Source: RHLJ01 sp963974345 (GTDB lineage Bacteria; Bacteroidota; Rhodothermia; Balneolales; Balneolaceae). Taken from it: 64,000 bases of DNA. The stretch covers positions 104,285 to 168,284 of the forward strand of contig CAXBBW010000009.1 of assembly GCA_963974345.1 (NCBI GenBank), written 5' to 3'. The translations under genes were made by a program, and so were the position numbers. The notes under the pieces are model-generated. The model worked only from the letters and a program-made list of their open reading frames with translations, searched no databases and had not been told where the DNA came from. The first letter of the stretch is position 1. Each line of letters begins with the position of its first letter. This document shows positions 45,813 through 55,265 of the stretch, one piece after another.

Positions 45813-46912
45813 TGAATCATCATCCCATAAAAACAGAACGCGTCTATCCTTTTTGGTTGAAAGCATCCGTTACATTGATCGGATTATCATTACTATTTGT
45901 AATTATGAGTTATGGAAAGTTCATCCTCATGCCATTGGCATTTGCTGGTTTTCTATCCATGCTTTTAAACCCCATCGTAAATAAACTGGAAAGCTGGAAA
46001 CTGGGACGTGCATTCAGCATTATTCTCACAGTTTTATTAGTACTCATTGTTTTAATTGGAATAATCTCTCTGATATCGGCACAGTTTGTTCAATTTGCAG
46101 AAAGAATTCCAGAAGTCACAGAACGTCTTAAAACCGTTACAGCTGATGGGATTCAGTTTTTAGAAGAAACAGTGGGGCTCTCTCAAGAGCAGCGTACCAA
46201 TTATCTAGAACAAGGCTTAAGTAATTTAATTGATCGAAGCGGTGCGTATATAAGTTCTATTGTCGGCGCAACAACAAGTGCATTCACGTTAATGTCGCTT
46301 CTACCTATTTTTATCTTTTTTATGTTGTACTACAAAGATATGTATCAGATTTTTTTCCAAAAATTGTTTGAGCAAAAGGATGGAGAATCAACAATTGACG
46401 AAGTGCTAACTGATGTACAAGATGTTACTCAAAACTATCTGATAGGGATGTTAACCGTCATTGGAATTCTGGCAGTGTTAAACACTACAGGTCTACTCAT
46501 TATAGGAATGGAACACGCCATTTTCTTCGGGGTTTTCGCCTCATTGCTCGCGGTGATTCCCTATATCGGAATAATTATTGGAGCTCTTCCGCCACTATTG
46601 TTTGCTTTTCTTTTAGGGGATTCAATTCTAACCCCGATTTTGGTAATTATTGTTTTTGGAACAGTTCAATTTCTAGAGGGGAATTTCATTACGCCAAGAA
46701 TTGTAGGGTCGAAAGTTTCTATTAATCCATTTATGGCAATGCTGGCATTAATTATTGGTGGTGAGGTTTGGGGAATTTCTGGAATGATTCTTTTTGTGCC
46801 ATTGATTGGTATTCTGCGTGTAATCTTCGAAGAAATTGAAGAATTGAAGCCTTATGGATACTTACTTGGGAATAGAATTGATTATGAGAGTGTGGAAAAA
46901 CTTAATCAATGA
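45812..46912 (+). CDS. AI-2E family transporter / PerM-type membrane protein
   Basis: A 366-residue protein with about eight membrane helices and the family blocks LPIFIFFMLYYKDMYQ, LAVIPYIGIIIGALPP, and GNFITPRIVGSKVSINPF. The family (PF01594) includes the TqsA AI-2 exporter, PerM and Na+/H+ antiporters; which activity applies here is not decidable. Translationally coupled to DUF4153. Confidence 0.9.
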   Translation: MNHHPIKTERVYPFWLKASVTLIGLSLLFVIMSYGKFILMPLAFAGFLSMLLNPIVNKLESWKLGRAFSIILTVLLVLIVLIGIISLISAQFVQFAERIPEVTERLKTVTADGIQFLEETVGLSQEQRTNYLEQGLSNLIDRSGAYISSIVGATTSAFTLMSLLPIFIFFMLYYKDMYQIFFQKLFEQKDGESTIDEVLTDVQDVTQNYLIGMLTVIGILAVLNTTGLLIIGMEHAIFFGVFASLLAVIPYIGIIIGALPPLLFAFLLGDSILTPILVIIVFGTVQFLEGNFITPRIVGSKVSINPFMAMLALIIGGEVWGISGMILFVPLIGILRVIFEEIEELKPYGYLLGNRIDYESVEKLNQ

Positions 46913-46981
46913 AACCACTTTTTTAAATAGCTTGAAATCAAATATCTTAATACAACTATTTATAAATGAATAAGAAAGGCT

Positions 46982-48952
46982 ATGAAAAGAAAGATATTGC
47001 TACTCAGTGTAATCGCAGTTTTCACAATTAGTGCTAATGCACAAATAAATGAGAAAATAAACCTGCACGAAGTTCCATTTTCGAATGGGGTAAACCTTAC
47101 AAATTGGTTTCAAGCTTCATCACCTAAACAGATTGATTTCTCGAAATATTCTAAGAAAGATTTTGAGAATATCCAAAGCCTTGGAGCAAATGTAATTAGG
47201 CTTCCAATTAATCTTCATGCTATGGTTGGACCTGCACCTGAATACAAAGTAGATTCTTTATTCTATTTCTTCTTAGATCAAGCTGTTGATTGGGCAGAAG
47301 AGCTAGAGTTAAATTTAATTCTAGACAATCACACGTTTGACCCAAATGAAGCTACAGATCCAAATATCGGGGATATTCTGGTTCCTGTTTGGACTCAAGT
47401 TGCATCTCATTACGAGTCTCGTTCAGAGCTCATTCTTTTTGAAGTTTTAAATGAACCTCATGGTATATCTAATGAAGCCTGGAATGCTATTCAGTTAGAT
47501 GTTATCAACGCAATAAGAACAGTAGACTCTACTCATACAATTATTGTTGGACCTTCGGATTACAACGGATTAAGAAGCCTTCAATATTTACCAGAGTATG
47601 AAGACGATAATTTGATTTATACTTTTCATTTTTATGATCCATTTATTTTAACCCATCAGGGTGCAAATTGGACAGACCCATCAATGGAGGCTGTTTCAGG
47701 TGTTCCTTTTCCTTATAACGCTGCAGAAATGCCTAGCTTTCCAAGCTCTTTAAATGGTACTTGGATGCAAGGGGCATTTAATAATTATGCGAATGAAGGT
47801 ACTGCAGAAAAAGTGCGCGAGTATTTAGATATAGCAGTAGACTTTGCAGAAACTAGAGGTGTAAAAGTTTTTTGTGGCGAATTTGGTATTTATGCACCGA
47901 ATAGTGACAACGATTCACGAGTGGCATGGTATGGCGTGGTTTCAGATTATTTAACCGAGAAAGGGCTAAGCTGGACGATTTGGGATTACCAAGGTGGATT
48001 TGGAATTTTTGACCCCGGTTCAAACGAATTGTTTGATTACGATATAAATGAACCTTTAGTTGAAGCCCTTGGTTTTAATGTTCCACCGCAATCAGAATTT
48101 ATAACAAAACCTGATACCGGAAATATTGGACTTTACTTTGATTATACAGCATCAGGAGTAACGGGTTCGCATAATGCAAATACTGGAGAACTCGATTTCT
48201 TTAACAAAGAATCTGTGAGCGATGGAGAATTTAGTATTTACTGGACAGGAGCTGCACAGTACAATCATATAGGATTCGATTTTAGACCAAACAAAGATCT
48301 TTCTTTATTGGTAGAAAACGATTATGAATTAGCATTTGATTTTATAGGATATAATCCGGCTTCTATTGATTTACGGTTTTTAGATACAAAAACTGATGAA
48401 GAGGGTGATAGACCTTGGAGAATGAATTATAGACTTGATGAGTCAAATGCATTTTGGGATGGTCAATGGGAAGAAATTGTAATTCCACTTTCTAGCTTTT
48501 GGGATATGGGTAGTTGGGACGAAGAAACGTGGTTTGATCCTATTGGGGCTTTTGATTGGACCGCAGTTGATATTCTACAAATTGTATCAGAAGAAGGAGC
48601 GCTTACTGATTCTGAACTATGGTTTGATAATATCCGAATTCAAGGAGCAGGAGTATCCACTTCAAATGAGAGCCAAACAGATAGAGTAAGAAATTTTAGA
48701 TTAGATCAAAATTATCCAAATCCATTTAATCCAAGCACAAGTATTAGGTTTGAATTACCAATAACAGGGTATACTTCACTTAAAGTGTTTGATGCACTTG
48801 GAAGAGAAGTTGCTACTTTGATTGATGGCATAAAATCAAAAGGAACCCATGCTCAAACCTTTGATGCTTCTGGTCTTTCCTCCGGAGTATATTTTTATGT
48901 GCTAAAATCTGGAGATTTTTCCAAAACTCAGAAGATGTTGTTGATGAAGTAA
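46982..48952 (+). CDS. Secreted glycoside hydrolase family 5 enzyme with T9SS tail
   Basis: A 656-residue secreted enzyme. Signal peptide to about residue 20 (SANAQ). A GH5 (beta/alpha)8 barrel fills about 25-365: NVIRLPINLHAM, then acid/base Glu158 in VLNEPHG and nucleophile Glu300 in FCGEFGIY. A carbohydrate-binding-like beta-sandwich (about 375-560) and a type A T9SS domain (LDQNYPNPFNP) follow. GH5 enzymes hydrolyse beta-1,4-glucans, mannans or related polymers. No polysaccharide-utilisation locus is adjacent, so the polymer is unknown. Confidence 0.9.
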   Translation: MKRKILLLSVIAVFTISANAQINEKINLHEVPFSNGVNLTNWFQASSPKQIDFSKYSKKDFENIQSLGANVIRLPINLHAMVGPAPEYKVDSLFYFFLDQAVDWAEELELNLILDNHTFDPNEATDPNIGDILVPVWTQVASHYESRSELILFEVLNEPHGISNEAWNAIQLDVINAIRTVDSTHTIIVGPSDYNGLRSLQYLPEYEDDNLIYTFHFYDPFILTHQGANWTDPSMEAVSGVPFPYNAAEMPSFPSSLNGTWMQGAFNNYANEGTAEKVREYLDIAVDFAETRGVKVFCGEFGIYAPNSDNDSRVAWYGVVSDYLTEKGLSWTIWDYQGGFGIFDPGSNELFDYDINEPLVEALGFNVPPQSEFITKPDTGNIGLYFDYTASGVTGSHNANTGELDFFNKESVSDGEFSIYWTGAAQYNHIGFDFRPNKDLSLLVENDYELAFDFIGYNPASIDLRFLDTKTDEEGDRPWRMNYRLDESNAFWDGQWEEIVIPLSSFWDMGSWDEETWFDPIGAFDWTAVDILQIVSEEGALTDSELWFDNIRIQGAGVSTSNESQTDRVRNFRLDQNYPNPFNPSTSIRFELPITGYTSLKVFDALGREVATLIDGIKSKGTHAQTFDASGLSSGVYFYVLKSGDFSKTQKMLLMK

Positions 48953-49023
48953 AAGCTATTAAGGATTGAGTATAAGCGATTATAAAAGCATATTCCTTAC
49001 ATCCAGTAAGAAATGTAAGGAAT

Positions 49024-49212
49024 ATGCCCTCTGCAACTATTACCTCTAAAGGACAGGTTACGATCCCCAAAAAAGTAAGAGATCAACTGCATCTAAAGTC
49101 AGGAGATGTAATAAACTTTGTGGTAGAATCTAGTCAAAAAGCTTCAATAAAAATGGATAAAAGAAACGCTAAAGAAGCCTCAAAGTTGACTGCCATGAAT
49201 TTGTTGGGATAA
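49024..49212 (+). CDS. SpoVT/AbrB (MazE-like) swapped-hairpin DNA-binding protein
   Basis: A 62-residue protein with the complete AbrB-type beta-hairpin MPSATITSKGQVTIPKKVRDQLHLKSGD. The remaining residues end ASKLTAMNLLG. AbrB/MazE proteins are dimeric DNA-binding regulators, often antitoxins. No toxin gene follows: the next gene lies on the other strand. The last codons and 3' flank are repeated 720 bp downstream (49891-49950), where they code ASKLNGINLLG. It is thus an orphan regulator with a duplicated tail. Confidence 0.85.
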   Translation: MPSATITSKGQVTIPKKVRDQLHLKSGDVINFVVESSQKASIKMDKRNAKEASKLTAMNLLG

Positions 49213-49230
49213 CTATCTCGACTTAAAAAT
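49171..49230 (+). repeat. 60-bp direct repeat, copy A (3' end of the AbrB gene)
   Basis: Matches 49891-49950 at 54 of 60 positions, offset exactly 720. It covers the last codons of the AbrB gene, its stop and the next 18 bases. Copy B includes the 3' end of polX, which suggests that the ancestral AbrB gene abutted polX and the intervening segment was gained by a duplication or insertion. Confidence 0.75.
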
Positions 49231-49398
49231 ACATTAATTATAGTAGATCACAATCTGCGGGTTCAACAGTGGCTACTTTTGTAAGTACGGAGTCAAATCT
49301 CTCTTTTGAAACTAAGTTTCCTAATCTTTATTAAGAAATTTTTTTAGTATAACTGGATCAATTTTAGTCTATTTGTATGTAAAGTTTACGATATAGTC

Positions 49399-49426
49399 AA
49401 AAAAAAGTCGTGCCTAAGCACGACTT
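49399..49426 (-). terminator. Intrinsic terminator of the small beta-rich gene
   Basis: Perfect 9-bp stem AAGTCGTGC/GCACGACTT around loop CTAA (49405-49426), followed on the minus strand by a T-run. It lies about 30 bases after the stop codon at 49456. Confidence 0.9.
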
Positions 49427-49455
49427 ATAAAGCAGTTTAGATTGATTTCCAACGG

Positions 49456-49779
49456 CTATTGTTTGCTCATACTTACACTCCATGTACCCCAGATTGCATC
49501 AAAGTTAGAGCCCCATCCCATTGCAGTAGTTTCATTATATGTACCAGTAATTGTTGGTAATTCTGAATTTTCTGTAGGACCTTTAGTTTGATACATGAAA
49601 CGCCCATTGCCATCTTCAATCCAAGTTATATCTACCACCTGAGCTCCAGTAGAATAATTATGAGTGACAGTACCATATCCAGCAGGGTTACCCGATGTAG
49701 TTACGCTAGCTCCAAAATTGATAGTTGCGCTAGTTCCAGATCCGTCATTTAAGTTCCATGTTGTGTTTGCAAGAGACAT
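49456..49779 (-). CDS. Small beta-rich protein of unknown family
   Basis: A 107-residue ORF opening MSLANTTWNLNDGSG. It is rich in Thr, Gly, Trp and aromatic strand-like segments (FMYQTKGP, TWSVSMSKQ), suggesting a small beta-barrel such as an avidin- or lipocalin-like fold, but no family is recognised. No signal peptide is present. It has its own terminator and sits in a segment bracketed by two copies of the AbrB tail repeat, so it may be a recent arrival. A role is not inferable. Confidence 0.6.
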   Translation of the reverse strand: MSLANTTWNLNDGSGTSATINFGASVTTSGNPAGYGTVTHNYSTGAQVVDITWIEDGNGRFMYQTKGPTENSELPTITGTYNETTAMGWGSNFDAIWGTWSVSMSKQ

Positions 49780-49890
49780 ATTTACACCTAATATTTTAGT
49801 TAATATATATTTAGATAGAAATTTATTATATCATATTCTAAACAAAACTCAAAGAATATTTATTTGATGTCAATTCCTCTAAGGTTCGAC

Positions 49891-49950
49891 AAAAAAGCCT
49901 CAAAGTTGAATGGCATTAATTTGTTGGGATAACTATCTCGCCTTAAAAAA
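49891..49950 (+). repeat. 60-bp direct repeat, copy B (relic AbrB tail joined to polX end)
   Basis: Copy B of the repeat at 49171-49230 (6 mismatches). In the same frame it encodes ASKLNGINLLG before a stop at 49930-49932, the tail of an AbrB-like protein without the DNA-binding hairpin. A 21-residue frame from ATG 49867 contains it. The polX stop lies inside the repeat on the other strand. Confidence 0.7.
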
Positions 49951-51690
49951 CTCCATCACTTCTTCGGCGCTTTTAGTATTAATTACTCGCTCTTTTTCAT
50001 ATTTCCCTTTTCGGGCAATTCGTACACCATACTTCATCACGTCAATCCCGTCAATACTGTGGGCATCTGGATTTATGGAAGTCATAAGCCCAACCGACTT
50101 TGCTTTATTTCCAAAAGTCCAATCCAAATCCAGTCTCCAAGGACTCGCATTAATCTCGATAGCGGTGTTGTGCTCAGCCGCTAAGGCTACCAATTCATTT
50201 AGGTCGATATCACTACCATTTCGCTTTAGTAGAAGCCGTCCGGTTGGATGTCCCAAAATTCGTGTGTATGGATTTTTAATAGCGTTTCGGAATCGCTCCA
50301 TCATTTTTTCTCTAGGCATATCTAGAGTTTGATGAACGCTTGAAACTATAAAATCAAAACCCTCCAGAATTTCATCATCATAATCCAAACTTCCGTCTGC
50401 TAAAATATCGGATTCAATCCCTTTAAAAATCACAAAATTAGTTCCGGCGCTTTTAAACTCCTCGTTTAGTTGATCAATTTCTTCCCATTGCTGCTTTACT
50501 TCCTCTACAGAAAGCCCGCCAGCATACGCAGCCGTTTTTGAATGATCAGAAATCCCTAAATATTCGTAACCACGTTCAATACAAGCTTCAGCCATTTCTT
50601 TGATCGAAAACTTTCCGTCGCTCCAGGTACTATGCGCATGAATTACTCCCCGAATATCAGAGTCTTGAACAAGTGGAAGTTCTCCCTGTTCTTCATAAAT
50701 CTCAAATTCACCACGATCCTCTCGGAGCTCTGGTGGAACCCAATTCAGTCCAAGCAATTTGTAAATATCCGATTCACTTTCAAAAGGATGTGGAGCCTCC
50801 CAGTTAGTTTCTCCATTTTCAAATAGATCATATAAACCATATTCATTGAGGCTCATTCCCATATCTCTGGCTCGTGATCTCATGACAACATTATGTTCTT
50901 TACTCCCAGTAAAGTACATCAAAGCGGCTGCAAAATGTTCGGGCTTTACAATTCGCAGATCTACTTGCCGACCTTCTTTAGTACGAACAGAACTTTTAGT
51001 ATCGCCTTTTCCAAGAACTTCTGTAACTCGTTCATGTGTTGTAAATACTTCAAACAAACTTGGTATAATCTCTTCATCAGCCGCAATTAAAATATCGATG
51101 TCTCCGATTGTTTCTTTGGCTCTGCGTAGCGATCCAGCAATTTCTATCTTCTGAACACCTTCTAAACCCTTCAAACTTTCAAAAATAGCTTCTGCAATGT
51201 CTGTGGCTTCATCTAATCGACAACGTTCATCAAACTTCTCCATCCACTCAATAGATTTTGAAATTTTTTCAGCAGATTTTCCGCCAAGACCAGGAAGTTT
51301 TGCAAGCTCTCCATTCTCAATTAATTCCTTTAACTCATCAATTTCAGTAATGCCAAACTGCTCGTGTATTTTTAGAATATTCTTTGGTCCAAGTCCTGAA
51401 ATATCCAACCATTTTATCAATCCAACAGGTACTTTTTCTTGGAGAGCATCCAAAACAGGCATGGTTCCTGTTTCAGCATAAAGATAAATATCTTGAGCAA
51501 TTGACTTACCAATACCTTTAATATCAGTAAGTGTTTTGTTGTTGATGTAATCGTTGATGTCATCATCTAAGCCTGATATAGTTTGTGAAGCTTTATCAAA
51601 AGCAATGGCTTTGAACCGGTTTTCTCCTGCTAGCTGCATTAATTGGAATACAAGATTGAGTTGGTCGGCAACGTCTTGGTTGGTTGGCAT
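49933..51690 (-). CDS. polX: DNA polymerase X family / PHP phosphoesterase (PolX)
   Basis: A 585-residue bacterial PolX. N-terminal helix-hairpin-helix region (GIGKSIAQDIYLY, GLGPKNILKIHE, LPGLGGKSAEKI), a family-X nucleotidyltransferase domain with GDIDILIAADE (catalytic Asp pair near residue 190) and a third Asp in VDLRIVK, then a PHP domain from about 350: HAHSTWSDGK, GISDHSK, SVHQTLD, INPDAHS metal ligands. It fills short gaps in DNA repair and has 3'-5' exonuclease activity in the PHP domain. Length and motifs are complete. Confidence 0.95.
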   Translation of the reverse strand: MPTNQDVADQLNLVFQLMQLAGENRFKAIAFDKASQTISGLDDDINDYINNKTLTDIKGIGKSIAQDIYLYAETGTMPVLDALQEKVPVGLIKWLDISGLGPKNILKIHEQFGITEIDELKELIENGELAKLPGLGGKSAEKISKSIEWMEKFDERCRLDEATDIAEAIFESLKGLEGVQKIEIAGSLRRAKETIGDIDILIAADEEIIPSLFEVFTTHERVTEVLGKGDTKSSVRTKEGRQVDLRIVKPEHFAAALMYFTGSKEHNVVMRSRARDMGMSLNEYGLYDLFENGETNWEAPHPFESESDIYKLLGLNWVPPELREDRGEFEIYEEQGELPLVQDSDIRGVIHAHSTWSDGKFSIKEMAEACIERGYEYLGISDHSKTAAYAGGLSVEEVKQQWEEIDQLNEEFKSAGTNFVIFKGIESDILADGSLDYDDEILEGFDFIVSSVHQTLDMPREKMMERFRNAIKNPYTRILGHPTGRLLLKRNGSDIDLNELVALAAEHNTAIEINASPWRLDLDWTFGNKAKSVGLMTSINPDAHSIDGIDVMKYGVRIARKGKYEKERVINTKSAEEVMEFFKAR

Positions 51691-51760
51691 TTGTGTGTGT
51701 TTTAAAGTGATGCTTTATGTATTGAAAGTACTAGTATAGAAACTGAATTTGAAGAATAAA

Positions 51761-52525
51761 TTAATTCACTTTTCCTAGTTCTTGTTCAATCCACTTTGAG
51801 AATTCAGATATACGTGTATAATATTCAAATACACCATATACACCTTCTGGGTTATCCAGTCCTCTTCCGTTTTGATGAGAACTAACCCCCATTAAATATG
51901 CTTGGTCTCCATCAAACCATAAAGCAGGTCCACCACTATCACCAGGTCCGCTGATTCCCTCTAATGGTAAAGCGTTCCCTGAACCAGGTTCGTCAAATGT
52001 AAATCGTAAGAAACCATTTTCAGTAATATCATCTATTCTATTTTGAGCAGCACGCATTACTCCATCTTTATTAATGGCTTCATCAATCATTCCTTTATCG
52101 CCAGTGCCAGCCCAGCCCGTTCCTGCAAAAATGATCTCTTTGCCCAGTTCATCAGATTTAGGGTATAGCTTAGCTATTTCTATGTCAGGAACATTTTCTT
52201 TCAATATTAGAATGGCAATATCATTTTCTAAACTTTGTCGCATATTAAATCTTGGATGAATAATACTTTTTTCAATCTCATACGCAACTCCATCAATAGT
52301 TACGTTAGTTTCTATTTCTGAAAATGAAACTACATGAGCGGCGGTTATTATTACATTCTCTCGAATTAATGTTCCACACCCAGCCTTAAGTTGGACTACA
52401 GACCCAGCATATTTATCAGCTAACTCTATATATTCAGAACCATGAACATCGTGCCTCATTACGATATAATTAAAAAAACTAGTAATGAATAAGTAAGCAG
52501 GGATAAGAGAAATGATAAGACGCAT
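51761..52525 (-). CDS. Secreted trypsin-like serine protease
   Basis: A 254-residue protease with an N-terminal hydrophobic signal/anchor (residues 3-22). The catalytic triad is present: His near 66 in TAAHVVS, Asp near 103 in ENDIAIL, Ser near 195 in GPGDSGGPAL. The specificity pocket cannot be assigned. It looks like a S1 family protease of unknown substrate. Single gene, upstream of and divergent from the M14 carboxypeptidase gene. Confidence 0.87.
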   Translation of the reverse strand: MRLIISLIPAYLFITSFFNYIVMRHDVHGSEYIELADKYAGSVVQLKAGCGTLIRENVIITAAHVVSFSEIETNVTIDGVAYEIEKSIIHPRFNMRQSLENDIAILILKENVPDIEIAKLYPKSDELGKEIIFAGTGWAGTGDKGMIDEAINKDGVMRAAQNRIDDITENGFLRFTFDEPGSGNALPLEGISGPGDSGGPALWFDGDQAYLMGVSSHQNGRGLDNPEGVYGVFEYYTRISEFSKWIEQELGKVN

Positions 52526-52704
52526 AATTAAGGGTATTCATAGATTTTAAAGAAGGAAAATTATAATAGTAAAACTTCAATAAAATGGTTGTTCATTCCA
52601 TTTCTATGCAGTACAATTACAGGAAACTAACACGGGAAAGGGATTTTTATAAATTTGGTGAATTTATAACAGCCCCCTTTTCTTGAAAACTACATTCAAA
52701 TCCA

Positions 52705-55206
52705 ATGAAAAAAACTATTTATTTATTTTTGTTGATGGTTCTTATTAATATACCATCATACGCTCAACTTCAAAGCCCAGCTGAATTTTTAGGCTACGAA
52801 TTAGGGGAGCAATGGACCCCTCACTACAAAGTGCACGATTATTTTAAATATGTTTCTGAAAGCTCAGATTTAGTCACGTTTCAGCAATATGGCTCAACTT
52901 ATGAGGGGAGAGAACTAGTTTATGTTGTTGTAACTTCAGAAGAAAATCATGTAAACCTTGATGAAATCCGAACAAATAACTTAAAGTTGGTTGGGTTGGA
53001 AGAGGGTGCACCTACTGAAAATCAAAAGCCAATCGTATGGCTTAGCTATAATGTGCATGGTAACGAAACTTCTTCGAGTGAAGCTGCACTTTATACTATA
53101 TATGAGCTTGTAACTAGCAAAACAGCATGGTTAAATGATGTAGTTGTAATTATGGATCCAATGATCAACCCAGATGGACGTGATCGTTATGTGAACTGGA
53201 ATCGTACCCAACTTGGAAAAACTCCCAATCCAAACGGTGATGCTCGAGAGCATAATGAGCCTTGGCCAGGTGGACGTACCAATCATTATATGTTTGATTT
53301 GAACCGTGATTGGGCTTGGCAAGTACAGAAAGAAAGTCAGGAAAGAATTCAAGCATACTTAACTTGGATGCCACATATACACGTAGATTTTCATGAGCAA
53401 TCACCAAATTCACCCTATTACTTTGCACCTGCTGCAAAACCGTACCACACTGCGATTACACAATGGCAGAGAGATTTTCAAACAACGATAGGTAAAAATC
53501 ACGCTAAATATTTTGATGAAAATAGCTGGCTTTATTTTACACGCGAAGTGTTCGATCTATTTTACCCTAGTTATGGAGATTCATGGCCAATATTTAATGG
53601 CTCAGTTGGTATGACTTACGAACAAGCAGGTGGTGGTGGAGCTAGTTTAGCATTAGAAACTACTGATGGCGACACACTAACACTTTTTGATCGATACATT
53701 CATCACGGTACAACCGGACTTTCTACTGTAGAAATTACTGCTTTGAATAAAGATAAAGTGATCAATGAATTTTCGAATTTCTTTAAGAATGTTCGTGAAA
53801 ATGGTTCTGGTGAGTACAAGACATTTATTGTTAAGAAAAGTAGTAATCCAGATAAAGTAGCTCAATTAATGCGTTATTTATTAGAGCAAAAAATTCAGGT
53901 TCAAGCTGCTTCAAAGGCTAGTAGTGCAACCGGATATAACTATGAAAATGGTAAAGTTGAACGTGTTTCAGTTTCTGAAGGTGATTTTGTGATAAGTACT
54001 ACTCAGCCCTTAGGAAATATGGTTCGAGTACTTTTTGAACCTAAACCCGAGCTTGAAGATTCTCTTACTTATGACCTAACAGCATGGGAAACCCACTATG
54101 CATATGGTGTAGAAGGATTTGCTTTAAAGGGTAATGTGGAAACTAAGGGCGTAACTTTAGAAACACTTCCTGTAAGTTCAACTACCGTCGCAAAACCTTA
54201 CGCATACCTAACGAAATGGAATTCAATGGATGACATGAAGTTCTTGGCGCATATTCTTAAGCATGATGTTACTGCGCGTTTTGCTGAAGAAGAGTTCTCA
54301 ATGAATGGAGTAACCTATGCTGCAGGAACACTTATTATTACTAGACAAGGAAATGAAAATATGGGGGATAAATTTGATGAAATCGTTAAAGACGCTGCAA
54401 GTTTATTCAATCGTACGTTAACTCCAGTATCAACTGGATTTGTTACTACAGGTAGTGACTTCGGTTCTTCAAATGTGCGTTTTGTTGATGCTCCGAATAT
54501 AGGGATGATTGCTGGTGAAGGAACAAGTTCATCTCCTGTTGGTCAGGTTTGGCATTTCTTTGAACAACAACTTGATTATCCAATTACTTTAATTGATTTA
54601 GACGACGCTGGAAGTATAAATTGGGACAATTATGATGTAATGTTTCTCCCAACCGGCTCATACAATGATGTATTTAATGAGGACGGATTGAATGATTTAA
54701 AAAGCTGGATTCGAGATGGTGGAACACTTATCGCACTTGAGGGCGGGAACCGTTTTCTAGCGGGAAAAGATGGATTTAGCCTAAAGGTTAAACGAGCAGA
54801 TCGTGAAGAGAATGATGATCCTGAATCAAAACTTAGAGCGTATGCTAATGCTCGACGAAGTTTTGCAACCTACAATAATGCAGGTTCTATCTACGAGCTT
54901 TCTATGGATACAACTCATCCACTCGCATTTGGATATGATGATACATATATGTCTTTAAAGCTTGGTTCAACTGCCTATGAATACCTTGACAGTGGTTGGA
55001 ATGTTGGTGTTTCAAAAACTGGAGAACCAAGAAGTGGATTCGTAGGAGCTGGTGCTCAGAAAAATCTAGAACAATCGCTTTCTTTTGGTGTTCAGGATTT
55101 GGGTAGAGGGTCGGTCGTTTACATGATTGACAACCCTCTTTACAGAGGTTTCTGGCACAATGGGAAATTGCTAGTTGGAAATGCAATATTCTTTGTAGGA
55201 AACTAA
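52705..55206 (+). CDS. M14 family zinc carboxypeptidase with C-terminal amidotransferase-like domain
   Basis: An 833-residue exported protein, signal peptide to about residue 21 (SYAQ). Zinc ligands are in HGNETSSSE (H118, E121) and the HVDFHEQ block (H230); NPDGRDRYVNWNRTQ is the substrate-binding element. After ~350 a linker leads to a C-terminal region (about 590-830) with NYDVMFLPTGSYND and LKSWIRDGGTLIALEGGNRF, resembling a class I glutamine-amidotransferase-like fold without a clear catalytic Cys. The layout is typical of large secreted M14 peptidases in this phylum. It degrades extracellular peptides. Confidence 0.87.
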   Translation: MKKTIYLFLLMVLINIPSYAQLQSPAEFLGYELGEQWTPHYKVHDYFKYVSESSDLVTFQQYGSTYEGRELVYVVVTSEENHVNLDEIRTNNLKLVGLEEGAPTENQKPIVWLSYNVHGNETSSSEAALYTIYELVTSKTAWLNDVVVIMDPMINPDGRDRYVNWNRTQLGKTPNPNGDAREHNEPWPGGRTNHYMFDLNRDWAWQVQKESQERIQAYLTWMPHIHVDFHEQSPNSPYYFAPAAKPYHTAITQWQRDFQTTIGKNHAKYFDENSWLYFTREVFDLFYPSYGDSWPIFNGSVGMTYEQAGGGGASLALETTDGDTLTLFDRYIHHGTTGLSTVEITALNKDKVINEFSNFFKNVRENGSGEYKTFIVKKSSNPDKVAQLMRYLLEQKIQVQAASKASSATGYNYENGKVERVSVSEGDFVISTTQPLGNMVRVLFEPKPELEDSLTYDLTAWETHYAYGVEGFALKGNVETKGVTLETLPVSSTTVAKPYAYLTKWNSMDDMKFLAHILKHDVTARFAEEEFSMNGVTYAAGTLIITRQGNENMGDKFDEIVKDAASLFNRTLTPVSTGFVTTGSDFGSSNVRFVDAPNIGMIAGEGTSSSPVGQVWHFFEQQLDYPITLIDLDDAGSINWDNYDVMFLPTGSYNDVFNEDGLNDLKSWIRDGGTLIALEGGNRFLAGKDGFSLKVKRADREENDDPESKLRAYANARRSFATYNNAGSIYELSMDTTHPLAFGYDDTYMSLKLGSTAYEYLDSGWNVGVSKTGEPRSGFVGAGAQKNLEQSLSFGVQDLGRGSVVYMIDNPLYRGFWHNGKLLVGNAIFFVGN

Positions 55207-55231
55207 AAACAGATTTAAGGCTGATTTTTTG

Positions 55232-55263
55232 AAAAGGTGTGGGTGAAACTCATGCCTTTTTTT
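55232..55263 (+). terminator. Intrinsic terminator after the M14 peptidase
   Basis: A 13-bp stem (AAAAGGTGTGGGT with ACTCATGCCTTTT, three G-T wobbles) and 3-base loop, followed by a T-run, 26 bases after the stop codon at 55206. Confidence 0.8.
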
Positions 55264-55265
55264 AT

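Noticed and set aside
49171..49950. Direct repeats flanking the 107-residue gene as target-site duplications of an insertion sequence
   Set aside because: The repeats are 60 bases and imperfect, whereas IS target duplications are short and exact; no transposase or terminal inverted repeats are visible.
49910..50332. Antisense open frame across the polX 3' half
   Set aside because: It overlaps the conserved PHP-domain coding region of polX on the opposite strand and has no recognisable protein features.
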